Under the pieces are notes generated by a model. That model was not told where the DNA came from and searched no databases. It worked only from the letters and a program-made list of their open reading frames with translations. From Saprospiraceae bacterium (GTDB lineage Bacteria > Bacteroidota > Bacteroidia > Chitinophagales > Saprospiraceae): a stretch of 40,112 nucleotides of DNA. The stretch covers positions 1 through 40,112 of the forward strand of contig JAHDGF010000031.1 in the NCBI GenBank assembly GCA_020627785.1, given 5' to 3'. The translations under genes were made by a program, and so were the position numbers. Positions within the stretch are counted from its first letter, which is position 1. Each line of letters opens with the position of its first letter. Of the stretch, positions 1-8,232 are shown in pieces.

Positions 1-138
1 GATTTAGGCCTAAAAAACGAAAGAGTTAAAAATCAAGGCTATGGTAAACGGAAACCAATTGCTTCGAATGAAACTCAATCAGGTAGGCAAAGGAACCAAA
101 GAGTGGAGATAAAAATCCTCCAAATCGAATCAAAATAA
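1..138 (+). CDS. OmpA-family protein, C-terminal fragment (5' end outside window)
   Basis: Frame 1 is open from the first base to a TAA at 136-138 and encodes the last 45 residues of a protein that begins before the window. The segment has the C-terminal OmpA (peptidoglycan-binding) signature: a GYGK-x-x-P-I-A-S-N-E-T core followed by GRQRNQRVEI, matching the family pattern in which GYGE, N-x-T and GR-x-x-NRRVE lie at the end of the domain. The family anchors the outer membrane non-covalently to peptidoglycan. The conserved Arg of the NRRVE motif is kept (NQRVE). What precedes the domain (barrel, lipoprotein or TPR/WD repeats) cannot be seen. The next gene starts 90 bases downstream and I see no strong terminator between them. 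Confidence 0.8.
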   Translation, partial: DLGLKNERVKNQGYGKRKPIASNETQSGRQRNQRVEIKILQIESK

Positions 139-228
139 GGCCGATATTCCTAAAGTAATTAGTTAAACTTCGAACGTATCGGAGTATTATATATATATTA
201 AAGTAATTATTAACTAATCATTTATCAC

Positions 229-849
229 ATGAAAAAATATGTAGTCGAATTAATCGGAACATTCTTCCTTGTTCTTACCGTGGGTTGCGCTGTTATTGGA
301 GGTGCTGGAAATCTTGCTCCAGTTGCCATTGGTAGTGCCTTAATGGTAATGATTTTTGCTGGTGGACATATCTCTGGCGCACATTACAATCCTGCTGTAA
401 CTTTAGGTGCTTGCTTACGAGGCGCTTGTAGTTGGGCTGATGCCCCTGGCTATGTTATTGCTCAATTAGTTGGAGGTGCTGCAGCAGCGGGGATCGTTGG
501 CGGAGTATTTGGTCTTTCAAATGCGGACGCTGCTACCCTATCTGTTGGTCCTACAATTATTGCAGAAATACTAGGTACATTTGCATTGGTATACGTGATT
601 TTAAACGTTGCTACTGCTAAATCAAATGATGGAAACTCCTTTTACGGATTGGCCATAGGTTTCACCGTAACTGCTATGGCGTATGCGCTTGGTGGAATAT
701 CAGGGGGAGCTTTTAATCCTGCAGTAGCATTAGGTGCGGGAATGATGAACTTGGTTTCAATGGGTGATATTTGGATGCATATCGTAGGAAATCTTGTAGG
801 TGGCGCTATAGCTGCTTTTGTTTTCTTATTTGTTAATGGAAGCGAATAG
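229..849 (+). CDS. Aquaporin / MIP-family channel
   Basis: This 206-residue integral inner-membrane channel of the major intrinsic protein family would conduct water or small neutral solutes. Two hemipore motifs are visible: HYNPAV at residues 52-57 and FNPAV at 162-166, in the usual two-fold repeat (residues 1-100 and 105-206), and six hydrophobic segments fit the fold. The length is slightly short of AqpZ (about 230). The Arg that normally follows the second NPA and lines the aromatic/arginine filter is Val166. The residue aligned with the AqpZ filter His is Ala, and the Phe position appears to be Ile, so the filter is predicted to be wider and apolar. This makes a glycerol-like or other uncharged substrate as plausible as water. 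The gene stands alone, with a Rho-independent terminator immediately downstream. Confidence 0.93.
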   Translation: MKKYVVELIGTFFLVLTVGCAVIGGAGNLAPVAIGSALMVMIFAGGHISGAHYNPAVTLGACLRGACSWADAPGYVIAQLVGGAAAAGIVGGVFGLSNADAATLSVGPTIIAEILGTFALVYVILNVATAKSNDGNSFYGLAIGFTVTAMAYALGGISGGAFNPAVALGAGMMNLVSMGDIWMHIVGNLVGGAIAAFVFLFVNGSE

Positions 850-871
850 AAATTAAACCATAAATAAAAAG

Positions 872-903
872 GGGCTGGAAATTATTTTCAGCCCTTTTTT
901 TTT
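872..903 (+). terminator. Rho-independent terminator after the aquaporin gene
   Basis: A 10-bp stem (GGGCTGGAAA, loop tta, TTTTCAGCCC, one G-T wobble) at 872-894 is followed by nine T residues at 895-903. It starts 22 bases after the aquaporin stop codon and would separate that gene from the response regulator downstream. Confidence 0.9.
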
Positions 904-970
904 GCGCTTTATTAAATATGACACTAAAAATTATGTGTATCTTCGCCCCTTGTAAACAACAACCTTTAAT

Positions 971-1627
971 TTGCTTCTCCAAAAGACTTCTGCAAAAGTT
1001 CTTTTGGCTGATGACCACCCACTTATAGTACTCGGTCTAAAAAATGCCATTAAACAACTTTTGCCCAATGCTTCATTCTTTGAAGCAGTAAATGGTAGTG
1101 ATGCCCTCAAATTCCTTCGTGAAAACCGGGATATTGACTTAAGCATCATTGATGTGAACATGCCTGAACTCAATGGTTTAGATTTACTGAGCAATACCTA
1201 TAAAGTTCTAAAGCACAATACCAAAACCATAATATTAACACTTCACAAAGACTTGTATTATTATGAAACAAGTAAAAGTTTAGGCGCAAGTGGCTATTTA
1301 CTAAAAGAACACGCACTTACTGAGTTACAAACCTGCCTCCAAAAAGTCTTGAATAATGAATCATATTTAAGCCCTGCGATGCACGACATGTTGCAAACTA
1401 CTAATACAACTTTAAGTCCAGTGCAAAAATTGAATAGCCAAGAGCTAGAACTATTAAAATTAATAGGAGGAGGAAAATCACAGAAAGAGATTTCTCAGAT
1501 TATGGTCATAAGTTCTAAATCAACGACAAAGTCAATGACCAAAATATGTCATAAGTTGGAAATACCTGAGAATGAAAATTCATTAAAGGCCTGGGTTCTA
1601 GAAAATAAGTTTAATCTAACTTACTAA
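971..1627 (+). CDS. NarL/FixJ-type response regulator
   Basis: A 218-residue two-component response regulator. The receiver domain (about residues 8-128) has the acidic pair D14-D15, the phospho-acceptor D61 in IIDVNMP, switch T90 and the conserved K112. A LuxR/GerE-type helix-turn-helix (about 153-212) contains LIGGGKSQKEISQIM followed by a degenerate recognition helix: the usual TVK-x-H is STTKSMTK. It would bind DNA upon phosphorylation. No histidine kinase gene lies in the window, so it is an orphan here. The frame is closed by a TAA at 953 and has no ATG before the receiver domain, so TTG at 971 is the best start, although the ribosome binding site is weak. Its 3' end overlaps the convergent metalloprotease-like gene by 12 bases. 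Confidence 0.88.
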   Translation: MLLQKTSAKVLLADDHPLIVLGLKNAIKQLLPNASFFEAVNGSDALKFLRENRDIDLSIIDVNMPELNGLDLLSNTYKVLKHNTKTIILTLHKDLYYYETSKSLGASGYLLKEHALTELQTCLQKVLNNESYLSPAMHDMLQTTNTTLSPVQKLNSQELELLKLIGGGKSQKEISQIMVISSKSTTKSMTKICHKLEIPENENSLKAWVLENKFNLTY

Positions 1628-2317
1628 ATTCATTTGCTCTAAAAATTCTAAATAGACGGTATCCGTTTCCTTTGATTCATTAAGAAATTGTCTTTTGTAA
1701 TAATCTTGTATAATCTCTGCTTGTTGCTCAAAATTAAATTGGCAAAAGTTTTTTGAAGCTCTAGAAGCGTTAAGCAACCCATTTATAAGGCCGTACTTAT
1801 AACCTTCTTTTGACAATTGAGCCTTCCAAGCTTTATAAATATATACTGCGCCGAACTTTTGATATTGCCATATGTGGACTAATTCATGGACGAAAATATC
1901 GTTTGGAATAGCATCGAAAAAGTTTATTTGTCTGAAACTCACATAGGCAATTCGCAGTTTCCTAGCTATTCGATTATTGTTGTTTATTCTCACCAAATTG
2001 ACTCGAAAGTCATCCTTAAATATTTCATTCGCCAACAAAATTTCATGAGAGTGAATATCTCTAATTTTCCAATTGGTTAATTCATTTAAAATTTCGTAGA
2101 GCTCAGATATCCCTAAAAGATCAATGACATAAAATGGGATGAAGAAGAACCAATCAAGCCAGTTATCAATAATCAGATACATGCTAGGCTTAAAGTAAAA
2201 TCGAATAACTGGATACAATAAATGTAAAACTGTTCGCAACAACCTAAGAGGAAAATTTGCGAAAATTAATATCAATCTTATTAGGATTGCTCTGATCTTT
2301 GCTAATAAATTAGGCAA
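1616..2317 (-). CDS. Predicted membrane-anchored HExxH metalloprotease-like protein
   Basis: A 233-residue protein that I cannot place in a named family. The N-terminal part is hydrophobic and basic (about 9-22 and 47-70), suggesting a membrane anchor. The C-terminal half contains HELVHIWQ, with a HExxH zinc motif at residues 144-148 and a candidate third ligand E201 in QQAEIIQDY, an arrangement seen in gluzincins and in the DUF4157/eCIS-core type of minimal metalloprotease domains. A peptidase activity is inferred from the motif alone. The start is TTG at 2317, eight bases inside the end of the upstream permease gene, so the two are probably translationally coupled. It ends in a 12-base antisense overlap with the response regulator gene. 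Confidence 0.65.
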   Translation of the reverse strand: MPNLLAKIRAILIRLILIFANFPLRLLRTVLHLLYPVIRFYFKPSMYLIIDNWLDWFFFIPFYVIDLLGISELYEILNELTNWKIRDIHSHEILLANEIFKDDFRVNLVRINNNNRIARKLRIAYVSFRQINFFDAIPNDIFVHELVHIWQYQKFGAVYIYKAWKAQLSKEGYKYGLINGLLNASRASKNFCQFNFEQQAEIIQDYYKRQFLNESKETDTVYLEFLEQMNLVS

Positions 2318-3584
2318 ACTCTAGTACTTTGATTGGTCTAATTCTAGATATAATATAAGTTGGAAGTATCATTGTAATTGAAGTAACCACAATTACAATT
2401 AAATTGATCGTTAAGATTTGCGAAAGCGAAAAATCAACAGGAGCATAAGATAAATAATAGCTAGCCTCATCTAATTTCACGATTCTACCGAAATGTTGTA
2501 AGCCCAGTAAGGCTAAGGAAATAACATTTCCAATAAATATACCTTTTAGCAATAACCAAATTGATTGATACAAGAATATTTTTCGAACAGTCCAGTCCTT
2601 AAAACCAACAGACTTTAATACTCCTATCATATGAGATCTATCGAGTATAAAAATAAGGATCACTGTAGCCATATTTATAACAGAAACAATAATCATAAGA
2701 ATGATAATAATTCTAACATTGATATTCAATAGTCCTAACCATTCGAAGATATTCGGTCTCTTTTCTTGGATTGTCTCAGCATATAATCCCAAAGGAAGAT
2801 GGTTTTCGTAAATCTCATCTGCAATTATATTTGCGTCATTTACATCCTCTAAAAATACTTCATAGCCTGTGATCTGTTGATCAGTCCAACCAAGTACATC
2901 TTGCACCACTTTAAGATCACAATAGGCAAACTTTTTATCGTACTCTTCTAATCCAGTTTTATAAATACCTTTTAATTCAAACCGCTTCTTAAGGACTTTA
3001 CGGTCTTTGGCGAAATTAATAATTACATAATCTCCTAGATTCACTTCTAATCGTTTAGCTGTCAGTTCAGAAATGATCAAATCCCTTGATTCTTCTGCAG
3101 AAGAAAATTTTATGATTTCGCCTTCCTGCAAAAACTCTTCAATTACTTCTTTACGATAATCTTGAGAAATTCCTTTCAAGATAATTCCCTCAAAGGTTTT
3201 CTTTCGGTTCAAGACACCCGGACAAAATGAATATGATTGAACAAATTTGACACCTCCATTCGATTTGAAAACCTCGCCTGTTGTTTCATCTTCAATTTCT
3301 GCTCTTTCAATTTCACTTATAGATTCAACTAATTCAGAACTCTTGTTAATAGGAATGGTCTCAAAGCTTCGGCTAATTTTAGCATCATTGATGTGAATAT
3401 TGCCCCAAAATCCAAATATCTTATTTGATATTTCATTTTGAAAGCCATTTATAACGGAGTTGGAGCAAACCATTACAACTATGCTTAAGGCAATAGTGAT
3501 GGTAGCTATGGTAATAATGACACGAGTAAACCTTTTGCTAGATTTCTCGATAAGTCTTTGAGCAATAAAAAGAGATGCGTCCAT
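2310..3584 (-). CDS. ABC transporter permease, FtsX/LolC/LolE type
   Basis: A 424-residue inner-membrane permease with the MacB/LolCE layout: one N-terminal membrane helix (residues 20-42), a large periplasmic domain (about 45-285) and three C-terminal helices (290-314, 337-361, 389-411). The conserved cytoplasmic turn GVLKSVGFKDWTVRKIF follows the second helix, as in FtsX-domain proteins. LolC/E proteins extract lipoproteins from the inner membrane for delivery to the outer membrane, with a separate LolD ATPase. No ATPase gene is adjacent, so the partner must be encoded elsewhere. The start is ATG, and the gene diverges from tyrS with 52 bases between them. The HExxH protein gene overlaps its 3' end. 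Confidence 0.85.
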   Translation of the reverse strand: MDASLFIAQRLIEKSSKRFTRVIITIATITIALSIVVMVCSNSVINGFQNEISNKIFGFWGNIHINDAKISRSFETIPINKSSELVESISEIERAEIEDETTGEVFKSNGGVKFVQSYSFCPGVLNRKKTFEGIILKGISQDYRKEVIEEFLQEGEIIKFSSAEESRDLIISELTAKRLEVNLGDYVIINFAKDRKVLKKRFELKGIYKTGLEEYDKKFAYCDLKVVQDVLGWTDQQITGYEVFLEDVNDANIIADEIYENHLPLGLYAETIQEKRPNIFEWLGLLNINVRIIIILMIIVSVINMATVILIFILDRSHMIGVLKSVGFKDWTVRKIFLYQSIWLLLKGIFIGNVISLALLGLQHFGRIVKLDEASYYLSYAPVDFSLSQILTINLIVIVVTSITMILPTYIISRIRPIKVLEFA

Positions 3585-3612
3585 GAGTCGGTGCTAATAT
3601 CCGCAAATATCC

Positions 3613-3620
3613 TACATTTG
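3613..3620 (+). promoter_or_regulatory. Putative -7 promoter box (TACATTTG) for tyrS
   Basis: The octamer TACATTTG matches the Bacteroidota -7 consensus TAnnTTTG and lies 16 bases before the ATG at 3637. No clear -33 TTG box is visible at the usual distance, so the call rests on one element. The same box followed by CA occurs before rimO, the hydroxyacyl-CoA dehydrogenase gene and the glutamine synthetase gene. Confidence 0.45.
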
Positions 3621-3636
3621 CAAAAACTTATTTTCA

Positions 3637-4909
3637 ATGAACTTTATAGAGGAATTGCGATGGAGAAAAATGTTGTTTGATATGACGCCTGGTGCTGATG
3701 ATCAGGTATCAAAATCTGGCAACATTGGATATATTGGATCCTACTGCTCCTTCGATGACGATTGGAAATTTCGTTCAAATTCAGCTCTTAACTCTCTGGC
3801 AAAGATCGGGTAATACCCCAATAATGCTAATGGGAGGTGCCACTGGAAGAATTGGAGATCCATCTGGAAAAGCTTCTGAAAGACAATTAAAATCATATGA
3901 AGAACTTGATAGCAATCTTGATTTTCAAGTAGCTCAGGCTAAAAAGTTACTAAACTTTGAAGACGGACCTAATAAAGCAATACTCGTTAACAATCATGAC
4001 TTTTATAGAGACATGAATGTGTTGGATTTTTTAAGAGATGTAGGTAAGACTTTGACCGTTAGCTATATGATGTCAAAGGAGTCTGTTAAGAATAGACTAG
4101 AAACAGGGCTATCCTTTACAGAGTTCAGCTACCAATTATTGCAAGCTTATGATTTTCAGTACTTATATGAAAACCATGGAGTGAGATTCCAGATGGGTGG
4201 TTCTGATCAATGGGGAAACATCACCTCAGGAACAGAATTTATCAGACGAAATCTGGAAAATGCCAAGGCCTATGCCATAACAACTCCTTTACTTACCAAG
4301 TCAGATGGAAAGAAGTTTGGGAAATCAGAAGAAGGAAATATTTGGCTTGATCCGAATATGACTAGTCCTTATAAGTTTTACCAATTTTGGATTAATGCAG
4401 ATGACGCAGACATAGGTACCTTTACTCGATACTTTACGCTTAAATCTAAAGAAGAAGTTGAAGCTCTTGAACTAGAACATAAAGATGATCCAAGATTTCT
4501 GAAAAAACTTTTGTCAGAAGAGTTAACAACCAGAGTTCATTCAGCAGAAGCCTACGCTTCAGCAATGCAAGTATCTGAACTTTTATTCAATAAAAAAGCC
4601 ACCAAAGATTCTCTTTTGAATATGGATGAATCAACCTTAAAAATGGTTGGAGATGAACTACAAACAATTGAAGTAAAAAAGGAAATTATACAGAACAACA
4701 TCAGCATAGTAGACTTGATTTCGGAAGCCTCTAGCATCGTTTCTTCCAAGAGTGAAGCCAGGCGTGCCATTAAGAACAATTCAGTGTCAGTCAACAAAGA
4801 AAAGGTATCTGATGAAGGTCTTAACATAACACCAGAGATGTTACTTCATGGCAAATACTTAATGCTTGAAAATGGTAAGAAGAACAAATTCCTTCTTGCT
4901 TTAGTATAA
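3637..4909 (+). CDS. tyrS: Tyrosyl-tRNA synthetase with an apparent N-terminal frameshift
   Basis: This gene charges tRNA-Tyr. The family N-terminus (MNFIEELRWRKMLFDMTPG, then GYIG) is read from ATG 3637, but that frame ends at TAA 3811-3813 after 58 codons. The rest of the protein (DPTAPSMTIGN onward) is in another frame, crossing over at about 3736-3740. Restoring the family motif GFDPTA needs five extra bases between two GAT words. A single extra base would also explain the shift, but it would lose two conserved residues. The downstream frame holds the class I signature (MTIGN), the tyrosine-binding region QMGGSDQWGN, the KFGKS loop and an S4 RNA-binding domain near the end, and is otherwise intact to the TAA at 4909. 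A GTG at 3692 opens that frame, but starting there would drop the Tyr-binding strand. Sequencing error, recent mutation or recoding are all possible. Confidence 0.85.
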
Positions 4910-5431
4910 TTAAGGCTCGTTGCCTAACGGCTCAAAAGTAAGTGAAACAGAGTTGATGCAATACCTAAGTCCTGTAGGTTTTGGACCATCTTCGAATACA
5001 TGACCAAGATGCCCCTCACATCTACCACACATTACTTCTGTTCTCGGATATCCAATTAGGTAATCCGTTTCTGTTGCGATGTTCTTATCATTAATTGGTT
5101 CATAAAAGCTTGGCCAACCTGTTCCAGATTTGAATTTAGTATCAGATGGAAATAAAGCTAGATTACATGCTTTACAATGGAATGTGCCTGTTCTTTTCTC
5201 ATCCAGTAAATCTCCAGTAAAAGGACGCTCTGTTCCTTTTTCTCTGATTACATAAAATGATTTTTCATCTAAGATTTCCCTCCACTCTTTTGCAGTCTTC
5301 TCCAGTTTTTCGCCTTCATAATTATTGACAAAAGTTGACTCCTTTACATCTTTACTTGGAGTTGTTTGGGAATTACAAGAGTAACAAAACAGTAAGGCAA
5401 TACAGAAAATTCCGATATAATTTTTTTTCAT
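4910..5431 (-). CDS. msrB: Peptide methionine-R-sulfoxide reductase, lipoprotein form
   Basis: MsrB reduces the R epimer of methionine sulfoxide in damaged proteins. The 173-residue product has the full domain (about 45-168). It includes zinc ligands in two CxxC pairs (C86/C89 in CKAC, C135/C138 in CGRC), the substrate loop GTGWPSF, the HLGHVF segment and the catalytic C158 in RYCINS. An N-terminal hydrophobic stretch ends in CYSC-N at residue 19, which is a loose but plausible lipobox, so the enzyme probably acts in the periplasm or at the outer membrane. It is the last gene of the rimO cluster, four bases after the small membrane protein gene. Its stop codon directly abuts that of convergent tyrS with no spacer. 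Confidence 0.93.
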   Translation of the reverse strand: MKKNYIGIFCIALLFCYSCNSQTTPSKDVKESTFVNNYEGEKLEKTAKEWREILDEKSFYVIREKGTERPFTGDLLDEKRTGTFHCKACNLALFPSDTKFKSGTGWPSFYEPINDKNIATETDYLIGYPRTEVMCGRCEGHLGHVFEDGPKPTGLRYCINSVSLTFEPLGNEP

Positions 5432-5435
5432 GTGA

Positions 5436-5879
5436 TTATTCTTCGCCTCTTAACCTACTGTCTTCACGTTGAGCAATTTCGATTATTTTTCTCATACTCC
5501 TGACAATGGTTAAAAGAATTAAATACCCGAAGGTAAAAACCAGTATCATCCATCTAAACGATCCAGCCTCATCAATTGTTACGCCCGAATATAGAAAAGA
5601 AAGGCCAAGCGTAGAGATGAGCAAGAGAGCAAACCCGAGCATTGAGTACATCCAATAAAAGTTTTGATCATCGTAACCCATACTCATAATTGAATTCATC
5701 ATAGCATAAAAAAGTATGCATGAGGCTGAAACTTCCCAATAAAGAGTGGACACATCAGTAGCATCTCCTTTTGTGAATTTGATAATTGTTAGTATTACCA
5801 AAGCAGAGAAGGCAAGCATAAAAGCCTGCTTAAGTGGGTGTACCTGACGTTCAAATATGGATGGAGGAGGTCCTGACAT
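5436..5879 (-). CDS. Small integral membrane protein of unknown function
   Basis: I do not recognise a family with a known role. From ATG 5879 the product has 147 residues and four hydrophobic segments with short loops, a proline-rich N-terminus (SGPPPSIFERQVHP) and a charged C-terminal tail rich in Glu and Arg. An in-frame TTG at 5888 would add three residues, but the ATG is preferred. It sits 23 bases after rimO and 4 bases before msrB on the same strand, so co-transcription is likely. The layout alone does not give a function. Confidence 0.75.
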   Translation of the reverse strand: MSGPPPSIFERQVHPLKQAFMLAFSALVILTIIKFTKGDATDVSTLYWEVSASCILFYAMMNSIMSMGYDDQNFYWMYSMLGFALLLISTLGLSFLYSGVTIDEAGSFRWMILVFTFGYLILLTIVRSMRKIIEIAQREDSRLRGEE

Positions 5880-5902
5880 ATAAAGCAAACATAAAATATT
5901 GC

Positions 5903-7216
5903 TTAATGTTTAACTAATTCTGCATAAAGATCGTATTCTTCAAAGTCAGTGACCTTGACCATAGCAAAATCACCCACTCGGCAAAAGTTATCTTGAGCCT
6001 TCAACAATACTTCATTGTCGACTTCTGGAGAATCGTATTCTGTACGTCCAACAAAATATTCTCCTTCTTTTCTATCAATCAACACTTTCAATACCTTTCC
6101 TACAAAACTAGAATTCCGCTCCAATGATATTGAACTTTGAATCTCCATGATTCTATTGGCTCTTTTCTGCTTTACTTCAAGGGGTACATCATCTGGTAAA
6201 TCATAAGCACTCGTACCTTCTTCATGAGAATACATAAAGACACCTAATCTATCGAATTTAGCCCATTGTATAAAGTTGCATAGATCTTCAAACTCCTCTT
6301 CAGTTTCTCCTGGAAAGCCTACGAGCATGGTTGTACGTAAGCGTATATTGGGATTGAGATCCTTAATATTTTTAATCAATTCCTTTTGCTCTGCGTTGTT
6401 GATGTGTCTTCTCATTCTTTTAAGAACGGCATCGTTGGCATGTTGCAAAGGCATATCCAGGTAATCACAAACCTCATCGGTTTTTGCCATGACCTTGATT
6501 ATATCTAATGGGAATTTTGACGGGTATGCATAATGTAATCTAATCCATTCAATCCCTTCTACTTCAGCAAGTGCTTCAAGTAATTTAGGAAGTGCTCTCT
6601 CTTTATAAATATCCAAACCATAATACGTGAGTTCCTGGGCAATCAACAAAAGTTCTTTAACTCCGATAGATGCTAAATGCTTTGCTTCAACCACCAAATC
6701 TTCAATGGTTCTAGAAATATGTTTACCTCTCATTAGGGGGATGGCACAAAAGCTACAAGTTCTATTGCACCCTTCTGAGATTTTCAAGTATGCATAATGC
6801 ATGGGAGTTGTAATGGCTCTTTCCCCGATCAAATCATGTTGATAATCGACATTAAACCGAGAAAGTAATCCAGGCAATTCCATGGTTCCGAAGTATGCAT
6901 CTACTTCTGGAATCTCTTCTTCGAGATCGTTCTTATATCTTTCAGAGAGGCAGCCAGTAACGTATAATTTTTCAATTTGTCCTTCTGACTTTGCTTTGGC
7001 ATAATCCAGAATGGTATTTACTGATTCTTCTTTTGCGAGATCAATAAAACCACAAGTGTTTACAACCACAATATTTGCATCGCTGGTTTTATCATGCTCA
7101 ACGTCAAAGTCATTTGCCTTGAGCTGAGTTATGATATTCTCAGAGTCCACTAAATTCTTAGAACAACCTAATGTGATTACTGAAACCTTATCTTTACTTA
7201 ACTTTTTTGTTTTCAT
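5903..7216 (-). CDS. rimO: Ribosomal protein S12 methylthiotransferase RimO
   Basis: RimO attaches a methylthio group to the conserved aspartate of ribosomal protein S12. The 437 residues follow the family layout: an N-terminal UPF0004 domain with cluster cysteines C18, C55 and C89, a radical SAM domain with CNRTCSFC (C150, C154, C157), and a C-terminal TRAM domain (about 370-435). The motif LGCSKNLVDSE near the start separates RimO from the tRNA-modifying MiaB. The start is ATG, and a TACTTTTG box lies just upstream. The gene heads a minus-strand cluster with a small membrane protein gene and msrB. Confidence 0.96.
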   Translation of the reverse strand: MKTKKLSKDKVSVITLGCSKNLVDSENIITQLKANDFDVEHDKTSDANIVVVNTCGFIDLAKEESVNTILDYAKAKSEGQIEKLYVTGCLSERYKNDLEEEIPEVDAYFGTMELPGLLSRFNVDYQHDLIGERAITTPMHYAYLKISEGCNRTCSFCAIPLMRGKHISRTIEDLVVEAKHLASIGVKELLLIAQELTYYGLDIYKERALPKLLEALAEVEGIEWIRLHYAYPSKFPLDIIKVMAKTDEVCDYLDMPLQHANDAVLKRMRRHINNAEQKELIKNIKDLNPNIRLRTTMLVGFPGETEEEFEDLCNFIQWAKFDRLGVFMYSHEEGTSAYDLPDDVPLEVKQKRANRIMEIQSSISLERNSSFVGKVLKVLIDRKEGEYFVGRTEYDSPEVDNEVLLKAQDNFCRVGDFAMVKVTDFEEYDLYAELVKH

Positions 7217-7229
7217 ACAACTTCAGCTG

Positions 7230-7237
7230 CAAAAGTA
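7230..7237 (-). promoter_or_regulatory. Putative -7 promoter box (TACTTTTG) for rimO
   Basis: Read on the minus strand, TACTTTTG matches TAnnTTTG and ends 13 bases before the rimO ATG, followed by CA. A TTTG about 27 bases farther upstream is too distant to be a convincing -33 element. It lies in the 62-base divergent space shared with the outer-membrane protein gene. Confidence 0.4.
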
Positions 7238-7278
7238 CGTTTATTTACTAGTAATTTAGCCTTTCAAACCATCGGAAC

Positions 7279-8013
7279 ATGAAAAGATATCTTCTTATTT
7301 TCGGCATATTCTTGTTTAGCCTTTCGGCAAATGCTCAATTTTCCTTTGCAACAAAATATAGTATAAACAACTATTCTGCTTGGGAAGATGAACTAGAATC
7401 TATAAATTATCCTACCAGCGATTTCATTGACAATGGACTAGAATATGAATTGGCCTATTGGTTTAGATTGAAGCAAAAAAGAATAGAGTTCCTTCCAGGC
7501 TTATCTTACCAAAAGAATAGTTTTGAATCAGATGGCACCATTGATTGGGATAAAACTTCAATGTATTTAAACCTTACTTCAGTGGTATACCCTTTGGATT
7601 TTGAAGGTGATTGTAATTGTCCTACATGGGGAAAAGATGGAGATTTAATTTCAAAAGGCTTTTTTATAGGCTTAAGTCCTTCTATAGGTTCACATACCTT
7701 AACCTCTTCTTTTACCAATCTGTCAAACCCAGATGTTCCAGAAGAAGCGACATTTGAATCAAAACAAATCAGTTTTAGAATTGGTGCATTGACCGGTTTG
7801 GATATTGGAATCAATAAGTGGATTACTTTAACGCCTCAGATTAACGCTTATTATACTCCAGGTCTTGAATGGGAGGGCTTAGCGGATATACTAAACTTTA
7901 GGACACCTAACGTACAAGAGGCTGTAACTTCCAATGTTATTGAGATTCAACCTGGTTTGAAGCTAACATTAAGGCCAGATTATTTATTGGAGCAAAGAAG
8001 AATGTTTAGATAA
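7279..8013 (+). CDS. Predicted outer-membrane beta-barrel protein, unknown function
   Basis: A 244-residue secreted protein with a clear Sec signal peptide (LLIFGIFLFSLSANA, cleavage before Q20). The mature part alternates hydrophobic and polar residues in segments of about ten with aromatic girdles, for example FLPGLSYQKNSF, FFIGLSPSIGS and WITLTPQINAYY, as expected for a small barrel of the porin/OmpW-like size class. A CNCP element sits in an external-loop-like region near residue 113. No specific family is recognised. The gene is monocistronic as far as can be seen, with 219 bases before the next gene. Confidence 0.7.
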   Translation: MKRYLLIFGIFLFSLSANAQFSFATKYSINNYSAWEDELESINYPTSDFIDNGLEYELAYWFRLKQKRIEFLPGLSYQKNSFESDGTIDWDKTSMYLNLTSVVYPLDFEGDCNCPTWGKDGDLISKGFFIGLSPSIGSHTLTSSFTNLSNPDVPEEATFESKQISFRIGALTGLDIGINKWITLTPQINAYYTPGLEWEGLADILNFRTPNVQEAVTSNVIEIQPGLKLTLRPDYLLEQRRMFR

Positions 8014-8232
8014 TTAATACATTTTTTTGGCGTTACCATATATAGAAATTTTAAAATATGAGCAAAAAAGCTTGAATGGATGATGAAATAGCAGGTTTTA
8101 AGAGAATTTAAGCTGTTTTAATATTTTTTTATCACCCATAAACCTTGACGACTCGCTCAGAAATTATTTTCTTTACAGTGGTTTTTGTTGGTTTAGGTAA
8201 ATTGACAATAGCCTTAGTAAATATACGTCGCA
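8014..8232. other. Intergenic region with no recognised element
   Basis: These 219 AT-rich bases separate two secreted-protein genes. I see no hairpin with a T-tract for the upstream gene, no good TAnnTTTG box and no open frame longer than a few codons. A promoter for the gene at 8233 presumably lies here. Confidence 0.5.
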
